Source: Batillaria attramentaria
Taxonomy: Eukaryota > Mollusca > Gastropoda > Batillariidae
Reading direction: 5' to 3'
Assembly: GCA_018292915.2 (NCBI GenBank)
Contig: JACVVK020000093.1
Span: forward strand, 122,501-186,500
Length of the DNA: 64,000 nucleotides
Shown here: in pieces, positions 51,183 to 62,165 of the stretch
Layout of the letters: every line of letters starts with the position of its first letter
Position numbering within the stretch: position 1 is the stretch's first letter
Translations under genes and position numbers: made by a program
The notes under the pieces: generated by a model
The model's database searches: none
Told to the model about the DNA's origin: nothing
What the model saw: only the letters and a program-made list of their open reading frames with translations

Positions 51183-51929
51183 ACCGGCTGAAGGTAGTAA
51201 TTGCTACAAGCCCCGCCTGCTACAAGCCCTTCCTGCTACAAGCTACAAGCCTTTCCGTACAATGCAAGGGCTTAATGTTCTTTCCACGACTGATTCTGAA
51301 AGACGTGCAGTCCTTTCACTTCTGACTCAAGACTTAAAGTGTAAGCCTTTCATTGGGACCGCCGACCTGCGCACGGAAATAAAATTAAGCATCTGTTGAT
51401 AACTGCATGTTAATTAAGATAATTATGTTTTAATTATCCCTTGCTTAATAGTTTCCTTCTTTTGTGCGCTCCTCGTAAGGTCTAATTCCGCTTTACGGTT
51501 TTACGGGCCATTACTTTTGGGGGAACAGGTTCCCCAGGAGCCGTGATAAGAACAGCAGCGTGTTTTCTCAACGACAATAGACTCCCGCCGAGTCGCCTAA
51601 TTTACTGGGCTCATATCGACACTCGACACGCTAAACAAAATAAACACTAAGATCACCTGTTCGCCCTATTAAAACCGCCAGCCTGGAGCGTGTCTTACGT
51701 AATAAATCAAGGCCTCGAACAATAGCAGGGGCTGTTACATCTTGTAATCGCCCAATCGAAGCCATCGATTCACGAGCAGGATCTGACCTGCAATTAACGG
51801 ACGGCGGCTACACCATTAAGATATGGGAGAGAAAAATTACTGATAAAAAAGGAGCAGCGACCCTGTCGAGACAGAACATGATCCGAACAAATTTATCTTA
51901 ATGCCAGCTGTGACCGACGGCCTGAAGAC

Positions 51930-51975
<46 letters not shown>

Positions 51976-52225
51976 CGATGTCAATGAATCAATCAAACCG
52001 GATTATACATTGGTTTAAGTAGTTTACATTACCAGTCAATTTTCGCACCTATCATTGCAAGATCCACAAATTAAAGTGCGGTAAGAAAACGCTATTAAGG
52101 CCAAGAGAGAGAGACAGAGAGAGCGAGACAGACAGACAGACAGACAGAGAAGAGTCGTCGTCATCGATAGTGCAGTGCGAATCAAGACCTGAGACCAAAG
52201 ACTGCTTGCTTGGTTGGTTGATTAG
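51183..52225. other. Unique sequence with (GA)n
   Basis: (GA)n at 51933-51973. CTACAAGCC is repeated four times at 51210-51252. No gene recognised. Confidence 0.4.
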
Positions 52226-52229
52226 CTGG

Positions 52230-52395
52230 TCGGTTGTTAGGGGCTGAACGTCCTTTTCCACCATGTTAGGGTGATATCACAGACGGGGCGACGGGGTAAA
52301 AGCCAACACGAAGTTTAGGGTCCCAGGCCGGGATTCGAACTCGGGCCCCGAGCACTGACGGCCCAACGCCCCAACACCTCGGCTATCCCAAGTCT
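52230..52395 (-). mobile_element. SINE-A copy 20, old and diverged
   Basis: Recognisable by GAACGTCCTTTTCCACCATG, GGGTGATATCACAGACGGGG and GGGATTCGAACTCGGGCCCC. The (ACCC)n tail has gone. Confidence 0.8.
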
Positions 52396-52479
52396 CAGAG
52401 AGAGAGACACAGAGACAGAGAGACAGGCAGACTGACGACGACCCTCTTGAGTAAACCAGCAGGAGGTGTGAACAATTCT

Positions 52480-53600
52480 GATCTAACGATGCACGAGAAG
52501 AACCTGCAAGCGTCCAATCCAAGAGCTCCAAACAGCCGCGTCTGGTGATGCTCAACCAACCAGCGACCTTCTGTGTTCGAAAGGAGACGGTCTTAAGCCA
52601 ATAAGACACCACACTGACAGTCAACAGGCCGACGCGAAGATATTGATCTGCTTGGAAAGAAGACGTTCGCTCCAAGCCAGCCTTAGATGAACTCCTTACG
52701 CTCAAGACAAGCCCCACCTCGACGCGAACCGGGCCAATCGTAGTAGACCAGCGAAGAAGACATCGCGAGGTCTCGCGGGAGACAGCTCTAAACGCCGTAA
52801 GACAGTCGCTAGGCTGCGGCAAAGATATTGATTCGTCGGGAAGAAATAGAGAAGAGCATGGGAGGACGCCTCAGTTGGACCAATGGTATACTAGTGGAAG
52901 ACATCTTGCATGTCTCTTGGGAGATAACTCTAAACACCGTAGGACAGCGCAGAGACAGTCAGCAGCTGCGGCAAAGATGTTGATTTGATGGGAAGAAAGG
53001 GTAGAGAAGATGCTGGGATGACGCCTCAATTGGACCAGTGGTATAATAGTGGAAGGCATCTTGCATGCCTCGTGGGAGATAACTCTAAACGCCGTAAGAT
53101 AGCCCACAGACAGCCAGCAGGCTGCGGCAGAGATGTTGATTTGATGGGGAGAAGGAGTAGAGGAGCTGGGAGGACGCCGCGCATTGCGGGCCAACCTCCT
53201 TTAGACACCAAGTGGACCAATGGAAGCAGACCAGCAAAGAAGACATCCCCATGCCTCCCGGGAGATGGCTGTAAATGTAATAAGACAACCCAGAGACAAC
53301 GACAAGGCTACGGCAATGCTACTGATTCGATGGGAAGAGGAGAAGAGGTTGGGAGGACGCCTTACTAGGTTACCCCGGACGCCATCCTCCTTTAGACACC
53401 AGCTGGACCAATGGTAGACTGATGGAAGACATCTTGCAGGTCTCGCGGGATACGATTCGCGTGCGGTAAGACAGCCAATAGGCCGGGACGAAGATATCGA
53501 TTTGTTAGGGAAGGAGGAGAAGACATGGAGAGCACGCCACACATTGGTCCAACCTTCTTCAGACACCAACCGGACCACTGGTAGCTGACTGGTCAATGCT
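52480..53600. repeat. ~150-190 bp diverged satellite, about seven copies
   Basis: Units recur at about 52486, 52735, 52877, 53033, 53215, 53405 and 53571, marked by GGACCAATGGTA, then GAAGACATCTTGCAT, CTCTAAACGCCGTAAGACAG, GCTGCGGCAAAGATGTTGAT and GGGAAGA. Unit length varies because some copies carry an extra CATCCTCCTTTAGACACCA-type block. Overlapping frames on both strands are by-products of the repeat. Confidence 0.88.
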
Positions 53601-53942
53601 TGGAGATGGTCCTAGTGGGTAGGTTATGGGGGAGAGAGGGTTGGTTACTGATTGAATGTTTGTGTTTAACTTTGTCGGCTCTTCTTTTCCCCCAGACAGA
53701 AAACAGTCCACTTTAACACGATCCAAAACCTACTTTTTTTTTTTTGCTCAACGACCAACTGAAGACAATGTACATTTTTACCCCCCCCCCCCCTCCCCCG
53801 GCTGAAGACAATTTGAAGATAACCTACGTTTGAACAAGATTGAAGACTGTTTTTTGTTGTTGTTGTTGTTTTTTGTCCACACAACCTCGAAATGAAGACA
53901 GCCTGCCTTTACACATAGACACGAATAAAAGACAACCCGAAC
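53601..53942. other. Low-complexity and GAAGACAA-rich sequence
   Basis: T, C and TTG runs; GAAGACAA occurs several times and may be a decayed extension of the satellite. No gene recognised. Confidence 0.35.
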
Positions 53943-54214
53943 CCGTATGTAAAAGTCGAGGTTAATTTAACCCACGGCTACGGGCCTAATCCAGACTAGG
54001 ACAAAAGAAACCAAGAAACTAAATTTTACTTTTAAAAAAAGGAGGCGAAGAAACGAAGAAATAAATCCTTCTATAACAGCTTAGGCATCTTGCTGGAATG
54101 GACCCGCTTCCTGATTTTAAACAGAAAACAACAGAAAATTTAACCCTAGTTTAGTTCGAGGTTAGATTCTAACCCGGGGCTAAAATCCCTAACCTCGATT
54201 TCTACATGCGGAGC
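53943..54214. mobile_element. MITE-like element with terminal inverted repeats
   Basis: CCGTATGTAAAAGTCGAGGT at the left is matched, inverted, by AACCTCGATTTCTACATGCG at the right, with few differences. Just outside, GCCTGCCTTTACACATAG (about 53902) and GCCTGCCTTTTCACATAG (about 54207) form a direct repeat. The interior has further GAGGTTA/TAACC blocks and no frame. Confidence 0.5.
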
Positions 54215-54229
54215 CTGCCTTTTCACATA

Positions 54230-55180
54230 GTTCCAAATATCCAAATGTGTTAACCTACTTGGTACGAAGTGAGTTAATGCAGTGGTGTACGTACACACTC
54301 GGTCACCAAGTGGGATCATTTGTCAAACTGCTGAGGAGTGTTTGCCGCGTCAGGTGGTGTGTTTCTTTGACTCATCATTCGATTCCTGGCCTGGCAAGCG
54401 AAGCATTTCACGCTGCAGGTGTATTGGATTCTGGCTTAGGACGAAAATTAATGACACTTGTTTATTATTAATTGCAGTGGCAGAATAATTAATGGGAATT
54501 TCTGTTCGATTTGTTTATAAACTATTACGGCGTGAGCACCTTGTCTGGTAATCATTGTTTATTCAAGAAGACAGCAAGGCAGGTGGTCAATTGTGTGTAG
54601 ATTGTTGAGCGGCGTGTATCATGAGAGGAACAATAATAAAAAAAAAACCCGGACTCGGCAGTTTAATTATTCAATTAAACCTTGAGCACGGTGGCAGATG
54701 AAGTTCATTGCGAGTCGGTTCTTCTCACTGGCGATGGGAAATGAACCAAGACTGAAAGCAATTACGCCAGGAAAGGAAAATGGACAAAAAAAAAACATAC
54801 AATGGAAAGTCAGGGAACAGAGTGGGGGGGGGGGGGGGGGGTGAGTGGAATTCAATGAATATCGGTTGAGGTGGGAAGAGGAAGACGAGATGGTAGGTCT
54901 GAGAACAAGAAGGTCGAAATAATTACTTCTTGTTCTAAGCTCAGCGCAGAGAATCTTCTCTATGTCCTAGATCGCTAAGTTTTGTTTTGGTCTGTTTTGT
55001 TTAGCTTTGCTTTGCTCTGCTCTGTTCTGCTTTGCTTTGCTTTTTTGTTTTGTTGTGTTCACTTCTTCCCACTTTTTACACACACACCCCACCTCCCTTT
55101 TTTTCCTGTAGCTTATAGATTTTTCTGCCTTTGCTCACATTCTCGTAGTATAGCATCGGCAAGCTGGAACATGGTATTTC
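54230..55180. other. Unique sequence, G run and T-rich pentamers
   Basis: G run at 54824-54841. TTTGCTCTGC-like repeats at 54975-55055. No gene recognised. Confidence 0.35.
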
Positions 55181-55252
55181 TGCCAAAACCTTTACCGTTG
55201 GAAAATAAAGATCATTGTCATTGTCATTGTCACTGTCCTCCTCATTGTCATT
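55181..55252 (+). mobile_element. LINE 3'-end fragment with (ATTGTC)n tail
   Basis: CCGTTGGAAAATAAAG at 55195-55210, then ATC and (ATTGTC)n. It shares its core exactly with 16750-16765, where the tail is (GTTC)n. Confidence 0.65.
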
Positions 55253-56007
55253 TGTTTTGCTCTGCTTTGCTTGTTCTGTTTTGCATCGCTCTGCTCTCCT
55301 ATGTTGTGCTTCCTTTTGCTTTGCTTTTTTTGTATTGAGTAATTTTGGGTGTTTTTTTTTAAATTACTTTTCTTCGTATTGTGTTGTGTTCTTTTGTTGA
55401 TTTTGATTCTCTTCTGTTTTGTTGTTGTTGTTGTTGTTGTTGTTTCTGGGTTGTATTTTTAGCTCTTCGCCGAAGAGACAACCCGTGTAGCAGCAGCTAT
55501 GAGAATGGACAGAATACTCATGTTTCTTTTCTAATTACTCTTTTCATTGGTTAGTTTTGCCGAGAGGTTGGGACAGACTAGTCAGAATTAGTTCAGTTCA
55601 ACATACAGCCTCAGCCGAGAGTAGAACACACTAGCAACATCAGTCTTGAAGAAACAAAGTGAAATCCGCGCAACATGTTTTGCCTTCAGGTTTTACAAAG
55701 CGGACGACCACAATGCCAGGAAATCTAGGTCACCTCCCCTCTTCAGTTACAACAGCCGAGTGCACATGACCGAGAGGGGAAAAGAACTGCCACTAGAAAT
55801 CTGTATAGCATTTGTGGGCGTCTCACTTAACTGAATCACGTGGCGCTGTGTTGTGAAATTACACTCTCTTCACGTGACTTTAAGTTGTTAGCTGAGATTG
55901 GAAATCCGTGTACTGTGTCACTCGCCACTGGGGACGTAGCGTACAGCGCCTCAGACAGAAGGTACGCCACATATTGCACGGGTCATTCGTGTCGCTGTGT
56001 ATAGTCC
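55253..56007. other. T-rich then unique sequence
   Basis: (TTG)n at 55423-55443. No gene recognised. Confidence 0.35.
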
Positions 56008-56049
56008 CATCTCGCATCGGAGTGAGTGAGTGAATGGGTTAATGGGGCT

Positions 56050-56428
56050 TTAAAGATCTAAGCTCCCAACAAAAAGCTTTCCGAAATGTGCAAGCACAGT
56101 CAACTCTGTCACAGTTGCAGAGTATTCAGCGCTTCGGGGACCCTGAAAAAAACAGAGCACGAGTTTGCCGTGACATTATTTGGCTTTTGGTCAGTGAGCG
56201 AGACACTTCGCTACAGTGTCTAGCGGACGTTGAGTGCTGCACGATCTTTCTCGCTCAGTGTCAAAACGCAAACTGAGCTGTGAAATCAGGCTGCCCTTGG
56301 CTTTTATTGGGGTTTCTGGGACGCTGAAAACTCTGCAACTGTGACAGAGCTGACTGTGCTTGCACGGTCGACTCTGTCAATTTTTTTCACACTTCGGAAA
56401 GCTTTTTGGTGGAAGCTTAGATCTGTAA
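56050..56428. mobile_element. Fold-back element family H, copy 1
   Basis: Left end TTAAAGATCTAAGCTCCCAA and right end, inverted, TTACAGATCTAAGCTTCCAC; arms of about 90-125 bp include AGCACAGTCARCTCTGTCAC and GTTGCAGAGT. Even the centre is weakly self-complementary (GTCAGTGAGCGAGA against TCTCGCTCAGTGTC), so the entire 379 bp can fold. A 17 bp direct repeat, CATCTCGCATCGGAGTG, lies outside at 56008-56024 and 56433-56449. No frame of interest. Confidence 0.8.
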
Positions 56429-57000
56429 ACCGCATCTCGCATCGGAGTGTAATCGGATGGTACACTTAAACAAAGCGTCACGAGTGATAGCATGTGCCAG
56501 GATAAACCTGTTATCAACTGATTTTTTTTTCAAACGCCGGGACACAAAAGACCAGGAAATGCCCACCAACAAGAGTTGTGGGGAAGGGTTGTGCACGATA
56601 ACTGTACTTTCCTCCCCCCCTTTTTTTCGGGGGGTGGGGGTGTTTTGTTGTTTGTTTGTTTGTTTGTTTGTTTGTTTGTTTGTTTGTTTGTTTTGGGGGG
56701 TTGCAGACGGTGTCAGTTTGCACTTGCAGGTAGTGCCACAACACTCGCCACATACTGTATGGCAAATGCTTATTTTACAGAAGTTGTAAGTCAGTTTTCG
56801 GTCAGGAAAAGTATATGTCACTGCTACCAAATGCTTATACTAGACTTGTCTGTTTCGCATTTAGTCATTGTCTCTCTAGTGTGTCGTTAACGCCTGAATT
56901 TGTGCACTTTTTCAGTGCCATTGTAATCTCTATGTGTTCTTTATCTTGTCCTTTCTACATTTGTAGTTACCAATATTCCGAGTATTCACGTTCGTTCTGG
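56429..57000. other. Unique sequence with (TTTG)n
   Basis: (TTTG)n at 56649-56692 after a G-rich patch. No gene recognised. Confidence 0.4.
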
Positions 57001-57004
57001 TTGT

Positions 57005-57064
57005 CTTCCACACCCCAGAAGCAGCTACAGGAATAAACTTTTTTTGACTTTTGACTTTTTTTGG
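57005..57064 (+). mobile_element. Possible LINE 3'-end with (TTTTGAC)n tail
   Basis: GGAATAAACTTTTTTTGACT followed by TTTGACTTTTTTT. Confidence 0.4.
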
Positions 57065-57740
57065 CTGGTGACAAGGGTGCGCCACATACCACATCGCCCA
57101 AACCTGTAAGTCACTGGCCATCGGTTTGAGCACTACAAACCCCACGCAACTCTCACTCATGCAAACCCCTCACGGCTGGCTCTGTACTTCGAGGAAAATC
57201 GACCGGTAACCAGCAGGCGCTCTTCAGTCTTGGAGACAGAAAAAAGGAAGAGGCTGGTGGCAGCGCGGAGGATGACGGGAAGACATTAGACAAATTGGCG
57301 GCAGGTCACAGTGGAGCAATTAGTCATCTCAAGCGAAAGGCGAATGGAGCCGGATGGGAAGCTGGAATGGCTACCAGAGGGCCGAGGATGGTTTTTAGAT
57401 AAGATTAGAGCGTCTGAGAAAGATGACGGATGGGCGAGGGGTCCAGTGATCTCCTCGCTACTCACCAGGGGGCGCTCCGAGCCCGGTGAAGACATCGCGT
57501 CCACCCTGGCCATGTGCATCTTACCAAACCTGTTACGCGCCGGATGGGCACGTGTCGTGTACCGGTACTTGGCGTGTATACTTGGCGAAATGCGTATCAT
57601 ACACTCCTTGAGTGAATGCCGCCGCCAACATGTCTGGCAGTCTGTCATAAACTTATTGTGTGAATGTTATCGTCATCTAGAAAAAAGGGCTTAAAAGCCA
57701 CGGGTTTGATTGGCGCTTAAGCCCTTAATCCCTTTTTTGA
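57065..57740. other. Unique sequence with an unsupported 127-codon frame
   Basis: 57311-57694 (+) stays open for 127 codons in unique, non-repetitive sequence, but the opposite strand is also open for 120 codons at 57286-57648. No domain is recognised. Just downstream AAAAAAGGGCTTAA and TTAAGCCCTTAATCCC form a short inverted repeat. Confidence 0.25.
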
Positions 57741-57831
57741 ATGCCTGTACCGTGCATGCCAATCATACGGGGCACTGGACACGGTAGAGCTTCGAAATAT
57801 TCATCTTCGGCTCAGTTTGTTTTTGTTTTTT

Positions 57832-58027
57832 CGCCTGGAGGATGGGTGGGTGTTTGGGAGTTTAACGTCCTTTTCCGCCACGCATGGGTGGCATCAAAGA
57901 CAGTGCAACCGGACAAAAAGGCCAGCACAAATATATGGCCCCAGCCGGGATTGGAACTCACGACCCGAGCATTGATAGTCCAAACGCTCTACCATTCGGC
58001 TATCCCGGCTCCCCTTTTCCGCCTGGA
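57832..58027 (-). mobile_element. SINE-A copy 21, full length, with imperfect target-site duplication
   Basis: Body 57841-58013; CGCCTGGA at 57832-57839 and 58020-58027, each preceded by a T run. Confidence 0.88.
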
Positions 58028-58710
58028 AGCCAAACATTAGTTGTGGCTTCCAATCTGACACTGATATCATCCGTGGAAAAAAAGTTATAATCCTACCGAT
58101 CAACCAGTGCCCTTTCAACTAGCGTAAGTTTCGTGCAATTTTGATGACACACCAAAAACTAACTAGACGACGAGGGTCCTGGGTCTACAGATACCGGTAT
58201 ATGCCGCGACACACATGGATAAGTGTTTCGTACCCAAACGATACCTAATCTCTTGCCCAACCCTTCGGTGTGGCCTCGGGCACGGCCCTTGTGTGATTGA
58301 TGGACATGTTCCACGATCACCTCGCCATCAGTGACGTCAAAAACGGACCCGTTGCATCCTCCAGACATTTCCGTAACGGTCGCCTTAATATCGCGGGATG
58401 TGATTATAGATTTCCTTCTGGCAGGGGAATCTTCTCTTGAGTTGAGTGAAAGGGGGCGGCGGGGGGGGGGGGAGGAGAGGGGGCGGAGTGAGGGGATAAA
58501 AAGATGCTGCTTGTTCGCTTTTGAAAGTCTGCGAAGCGTGGAATCCGTTTTTGGATATGCATAAGGGCGAGAAAAAAACAAAAACAAAAAACGAGAAACA
58601 GGGTGATCAAGTGACTGAATGAAAATTTCCGCAAGAAATAATGAGTGACTGGATATTATTTCTTCATTATATATCATCCAGATATTTTTCCCTTTCCGCA
58701 GTCCTTATAC
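58028..58710. other. Unique sequence, no gene recognised
   Basis: G-rich patch at 58450-58490. A 172-codon minus-strand open stretch (58159-58677) has no recognisable motif. Confidence 0.3.
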
Positions 58711-58714
58711 ATGT

Positions 58715-58863
58715 AGATCGTTGGACTCTCAATGCTCAGGTCGTGAGTTCGAATCGTGGCTTGGACCAAATACTTGTGCTGGCAGTTTTCTCGTTGCCCC
58801 GTCTTTGATATCACCCTGACGCCGTGGAAAAGGACGTTAAATTCCCAAACACCCACCCACCCT
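58715..58863 (+). mobile_element. SINE-A copy 22, head partly missing
   Basis: Begins TAGATCGTTGGACTCTCAAT, so the A-box half of the head is absent; the B-box-like GAGTTCGAATC, body and (ACCC)n tail remain. Confidence 0.88.
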
Positions 58864-58869
58864 CCTTAA

Positions 58870-59690
58870 AATACAGTTCAATATTTCAGTTCCTCCTTAT
58901 CTGGGCACATTCTACCGTCGGTCTGCACCAGCTTGTCAGCAAAGTTGGGTCGACGTCAAATATCCAGAAAAGAAAGTAGTACTGCAACCAGATATGCATA
59001 AACAGACGTTCCATATCAGCTCTTATTGCCATTGACTTTTCTTAGTGTTTTCCGCGTAGTACAAGCTCCTATCAAGAAGAACCAAGGATTGCAAGCTGTA
59101 ATTAAGAATTCAGTCGGGAAATCGTCGAGTAAGATGACTTGTCCCCCTGCTTAAAGCCATAAAGACGTCCTGAGTATCAGAAGCCCTTGTGTGATCTCCC
59201 TCAGAGGACTCTCTGTGATACTCCAAAGAGGTCTGCGTGTTTTCCAAGTTGTAACTTTGGCCAGAACAATTTGGAAACTCGCGACGCTGTCAGCGGGAGG
59301 ATCCAAAGCCCACCCTGAAGTCGTAAAGACGTCTCGAGATTCAAGAGACCCGAGAGAACTCCATGGAGGCATTGGGAAGGTTTCCAAGTCGTTACTGAGG
59401 TCATAGCGATTTAGCAGACAGACTCGGAAACCCAGGCCGTGGATGGGGGACTTGGAAATTTAGGGCACAGACGTTACACTAGCTAGAGGACATGATAGTG
59501 CCTGGAATCCGATTACTTATTTAAAAGAGTACCCAAGAGTGTCTGGACAGGAAAGTTGGTAGCTTGGTTAGTTTATAGGTTCACTTCATTTCGAGATGTT
59601 TCCAGGGCACCCTCAGGAAAACTTAGACGTGGTAGACATAGCAAGCGGCGCGAAATCAGCAAAAAGAGATTTTTTTTTAGTCTTTTTTTT
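58870..59690. other. Unique sequence with a diverged ~165 bp duplication
   Basis: TAAAGACGTCCTGAGTATCA (59160) and TAAAGACGTCTCGAGATTCA (59324) begin two related segments that both contain TTTCCAAGT. No gene recognised. Confidence 0.35.
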
Positions 59691-59697
59691 TAAGTCA

Positions 59698-60088
59698 GGG
59701 TGCTTCCCTTGGTATGACACGTCTTATGGTGTGGATGATTACACGGCCGGTACCGCAGGTGCCGTAGTTCCCTGGCCTGGTTAATGCCGGGATTTTTATG
59801 ACAGGAAGCGTGGAATGCGGCCCTGTCTCGCAGTCCCAAACCACACGGACCTCCATAGCATTCTCTTACCATCATCCTCATCTCCATCATCATGCATAAA
59901 AAAAATTGCCCCAGCTTCCAAGCCCTCCGTGGATTCCACCCATTACCTGGGAGGAACACCACTGCAACTGGCAAAAGAGTTGGGGCAGTAAATAAAAAAA
60001 ATAAAAATAAAATAAAATAAAATATTACCTGGGAGGAACACCACTGGAACTGGCAAAAGAGGCAGCAAATAAAATGAAATAAAAATGG
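59698..60088 (+). mobile_element. SINE-D copy 3, 5'-truncated with duplicated 3' end
   Basis: Starts inside the body (GGTGCTTCCCTTGGTATGAC); the tRNA-like head is missing. The last ~55 bp, ATTACCTGGGAGGAACACCA and following, occur twice (59943 and 60026), each ending in an AATAAA-type A-rich tail, with (AAAAT)n between. Confidence 0.88.
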
Positions 60089-60485
60089 AGAGAGTACTTT
60101 AGTCACAACAGGAGTTTTGGAAACAAACAAACAAACAAAAAACAATGACGTGATCGTGACGTTATGACTTTGTAGAGTCCAAGGCAGTAAGGGAGACAGT
60201 TGTCTACACTGACAAGTTTGTTCTAGAATGTACCGCGTACTGAGCAGACGCTATTTGGTTACAGACTGAGGACCAGCTACCCAGCGCTGATTGGCTGCTA
60301 TTTTTATCAGCTCTTTCGAGTCCCAGCCTGTTCAGGAATGGACCTTAGGCTCAAACAAAGTCGCGTTTCTCTAATATCGAAAACCACGAACTCGCGAAAA
60401 CGATCGCAAAGGCCAAACGAAACATCTTTCTAGCCTGCAAACAGCCTCCGAGCTTTGAAAGCGGCACTTCTCTATCTCAGCGGCG
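60089..60485. other. Unique sequence
   Basis: No gene recognised. Confidence 0.4.
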
Positions 60486-60690
60486 TTATGAGTATAGGGT
60501 GGGTGGGGTGGGTGTTTGGGAGTTTAACGTCTTTTTCCACCACAAACGGGTGATATCAAAGACGGGGCAACGATGAAAAAACCAGCACACATATTAAATT
60601 TGGCCCCAGCCGGGATTCGAACACACGACCCGAGCATTGGAAGTCCAACGCTCTACCATTCGGCTATCCCGGCTCCTCTTATGAGCGTAG
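60486..60690 (-). mobile_element. SINE-A copy 23, full length, with imperfect target-site duplication
   Basis: Body 60498-60678; TTATGAGTATAG (60486-60497) and TTATGAGCGTAG (60679-60690), two mismatches. Confidence 0.9.
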
Positions 60691-61009
60691 AGACTGTAAA
60701 GCCACGAAGACGTTCAGATCCCCTAAGAACCCTCAGGAGAAAGCCCTGCGAGCCCCCGCAAGGCTCTCGAGCCATAACTCTGACCAAGACACGATCAGAT
60801 TAAGCGGTCGTCTGGTTTTCTTCAGTCTCGGGGTCCAATAACGGCACTGACGTCCTAATCCTGTGGCGAGCCAACCGAGTCTACTTCGCGTCTCCGCTGA
60901 TTTCTTGCTGCCTCCAGTAAATTCGATTTCTGAGAGTGGTTCCTACTGGGGAGAAGCGAGGGTTGTAATGGTGGTTGCTGTGTACGTGTGATGTCTTCAT
61001 GAGAAAACC

Positions 61010-61295
61010 AGCGGTGGTTTAATAGGTAGCGCGTTAAACTTAGCCGCTTCGCTACTGAACGGCCGTCACCGCTGTCACGGCGCGGGTTCGAGCCCAGGTC
61101 GAGCTTGTGATAATTATGTGATACCGGTTTTTCCTGGCTACCGGGCCGCTCATCGGCGGTTTCTATCCGGGTTATCCGGCTTTCCTCCCCCAGCAAAATT
61201 GAAAAAAAAAAAAAAAAAAAACATAGGTTAGGTATTGGGAGGCGCTGCACCGCGGCGACGCGCTTCCCCCGAATTTCCCGAAAGGGATAATTCAG
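61010..61295 (+). mobile_element. SINE-E copy 4, full length
   Basis: Head GCGGTGGTTTAATAGGTAGC, insert GAACGGCCGTCACCGCTGTC, B-box-like GGGTTCGAGCCCA, then GCTACCGGGCCGCTCATCGG, an internal A run of about 20 at 61202-61221, and the 3' GAATTTCCCGAAAGGGATAA. Confidence 0.88.
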
Positions 61296-61298
61296 TAG

Positions 61299-61302
<4 letters not shown>

Positions 61303-61370
<68 letters not shown>
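61303..61370. repeat. (AC)n microsatellite
   Basis: About 33 AC units directly after SINE-E. A (AAT)n(GAA)n(GAT)n compound tract follows at 61418-61487. Confidence 0.95.
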
Positions 61371-61374
<4 letters not shown>

Positions 61375-61445
61375 CGGCTAAAAAGCCATTCAGATTCTGA
61401 CTGAATCGAAAGTTTGCAATAATAATAATAATAAGAAGAAGAAGA

Positions 61446-61487
<42 letters not shown>

Positions 61488-62030
61488 CGACCGCGCTTGT
61501 TGTTCGAAAGTTTGACACCGGATATGTCTCCACCCGTTTGCCTTTGGGGATTTCTTGGGGTAGGATACCTTTTCTTGTTCCCAAGGTTATACTTTTGGGG
61601 TTTGATCTCCAGACATGTAGCATGCAGGCCCACACCTGCTTGTGCACACGCACTGAAGCATATAAAACCAGATCTCCAGCTGCGAGCAAAAGCACAGCTG
61701 CGTTATCGTGGTTGGTTTGGTTGAGATCAAGGCTAAGGGGCAGACAGAAAATGCGGATTGGCTCCCAGGCGAAGGCCAGAGACTCTGTATCCGCTAATGT
61801 TCATACGGCCTTGCTAAGGCGGTTGTGTGTTAGATCTATTCCAGGGAACTCCTGCAGCTGAGCTGGTACTGATCAGGTTGAACTGGTTTTACCTTTCCTT
61901 TGGAAAGCCGTGTCGAAAGGGAGTGGGGGGGGGGGGGGGATTCTGAGGCGTGGGTGGGCCGACAGTCTCCATATCCCCGGCTGAGCCCTGAGCCCCTGTT
62001 ATTAAGGACACTCCATCCTCGCCTACTGTG
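61488..62030. other. Unique sequence, G run
   Basis: G run at 61925-61939. No gene recognised. Confidence 0.35.
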
Positions 62031-62165
62031 GTTTTCGGGGTTTTTTTTTTTTTTTTTGGGGGGGGGGTGTTTGTTGTTGTTGTTGTTTGTTTTGTTTTGA
62101 TGTTTGTTTTTTGTTGTTTGTTTTTGTTTTGTTTTGGGGTTGTTTGTTGTTGTTGTTGTTTTGGG
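62031..62165. repeat. G/T-only tract
   Basis: T run, G run, then (TTG)n and (TTTG)n, nearly without A or C. Confidence 0.9.

Noticed and set aside
52985..53368. 127-codon frame and several opposite-strand frames
   Set aside because: Frames in different phases arise from the same satellite unit, so they are by-products.
57311..57694. 127-residue frame as a host gene
   Set aside because: No domain recognised, opposite strand equally open, and no splice or promoter support; recorded only as an unsupported frame.
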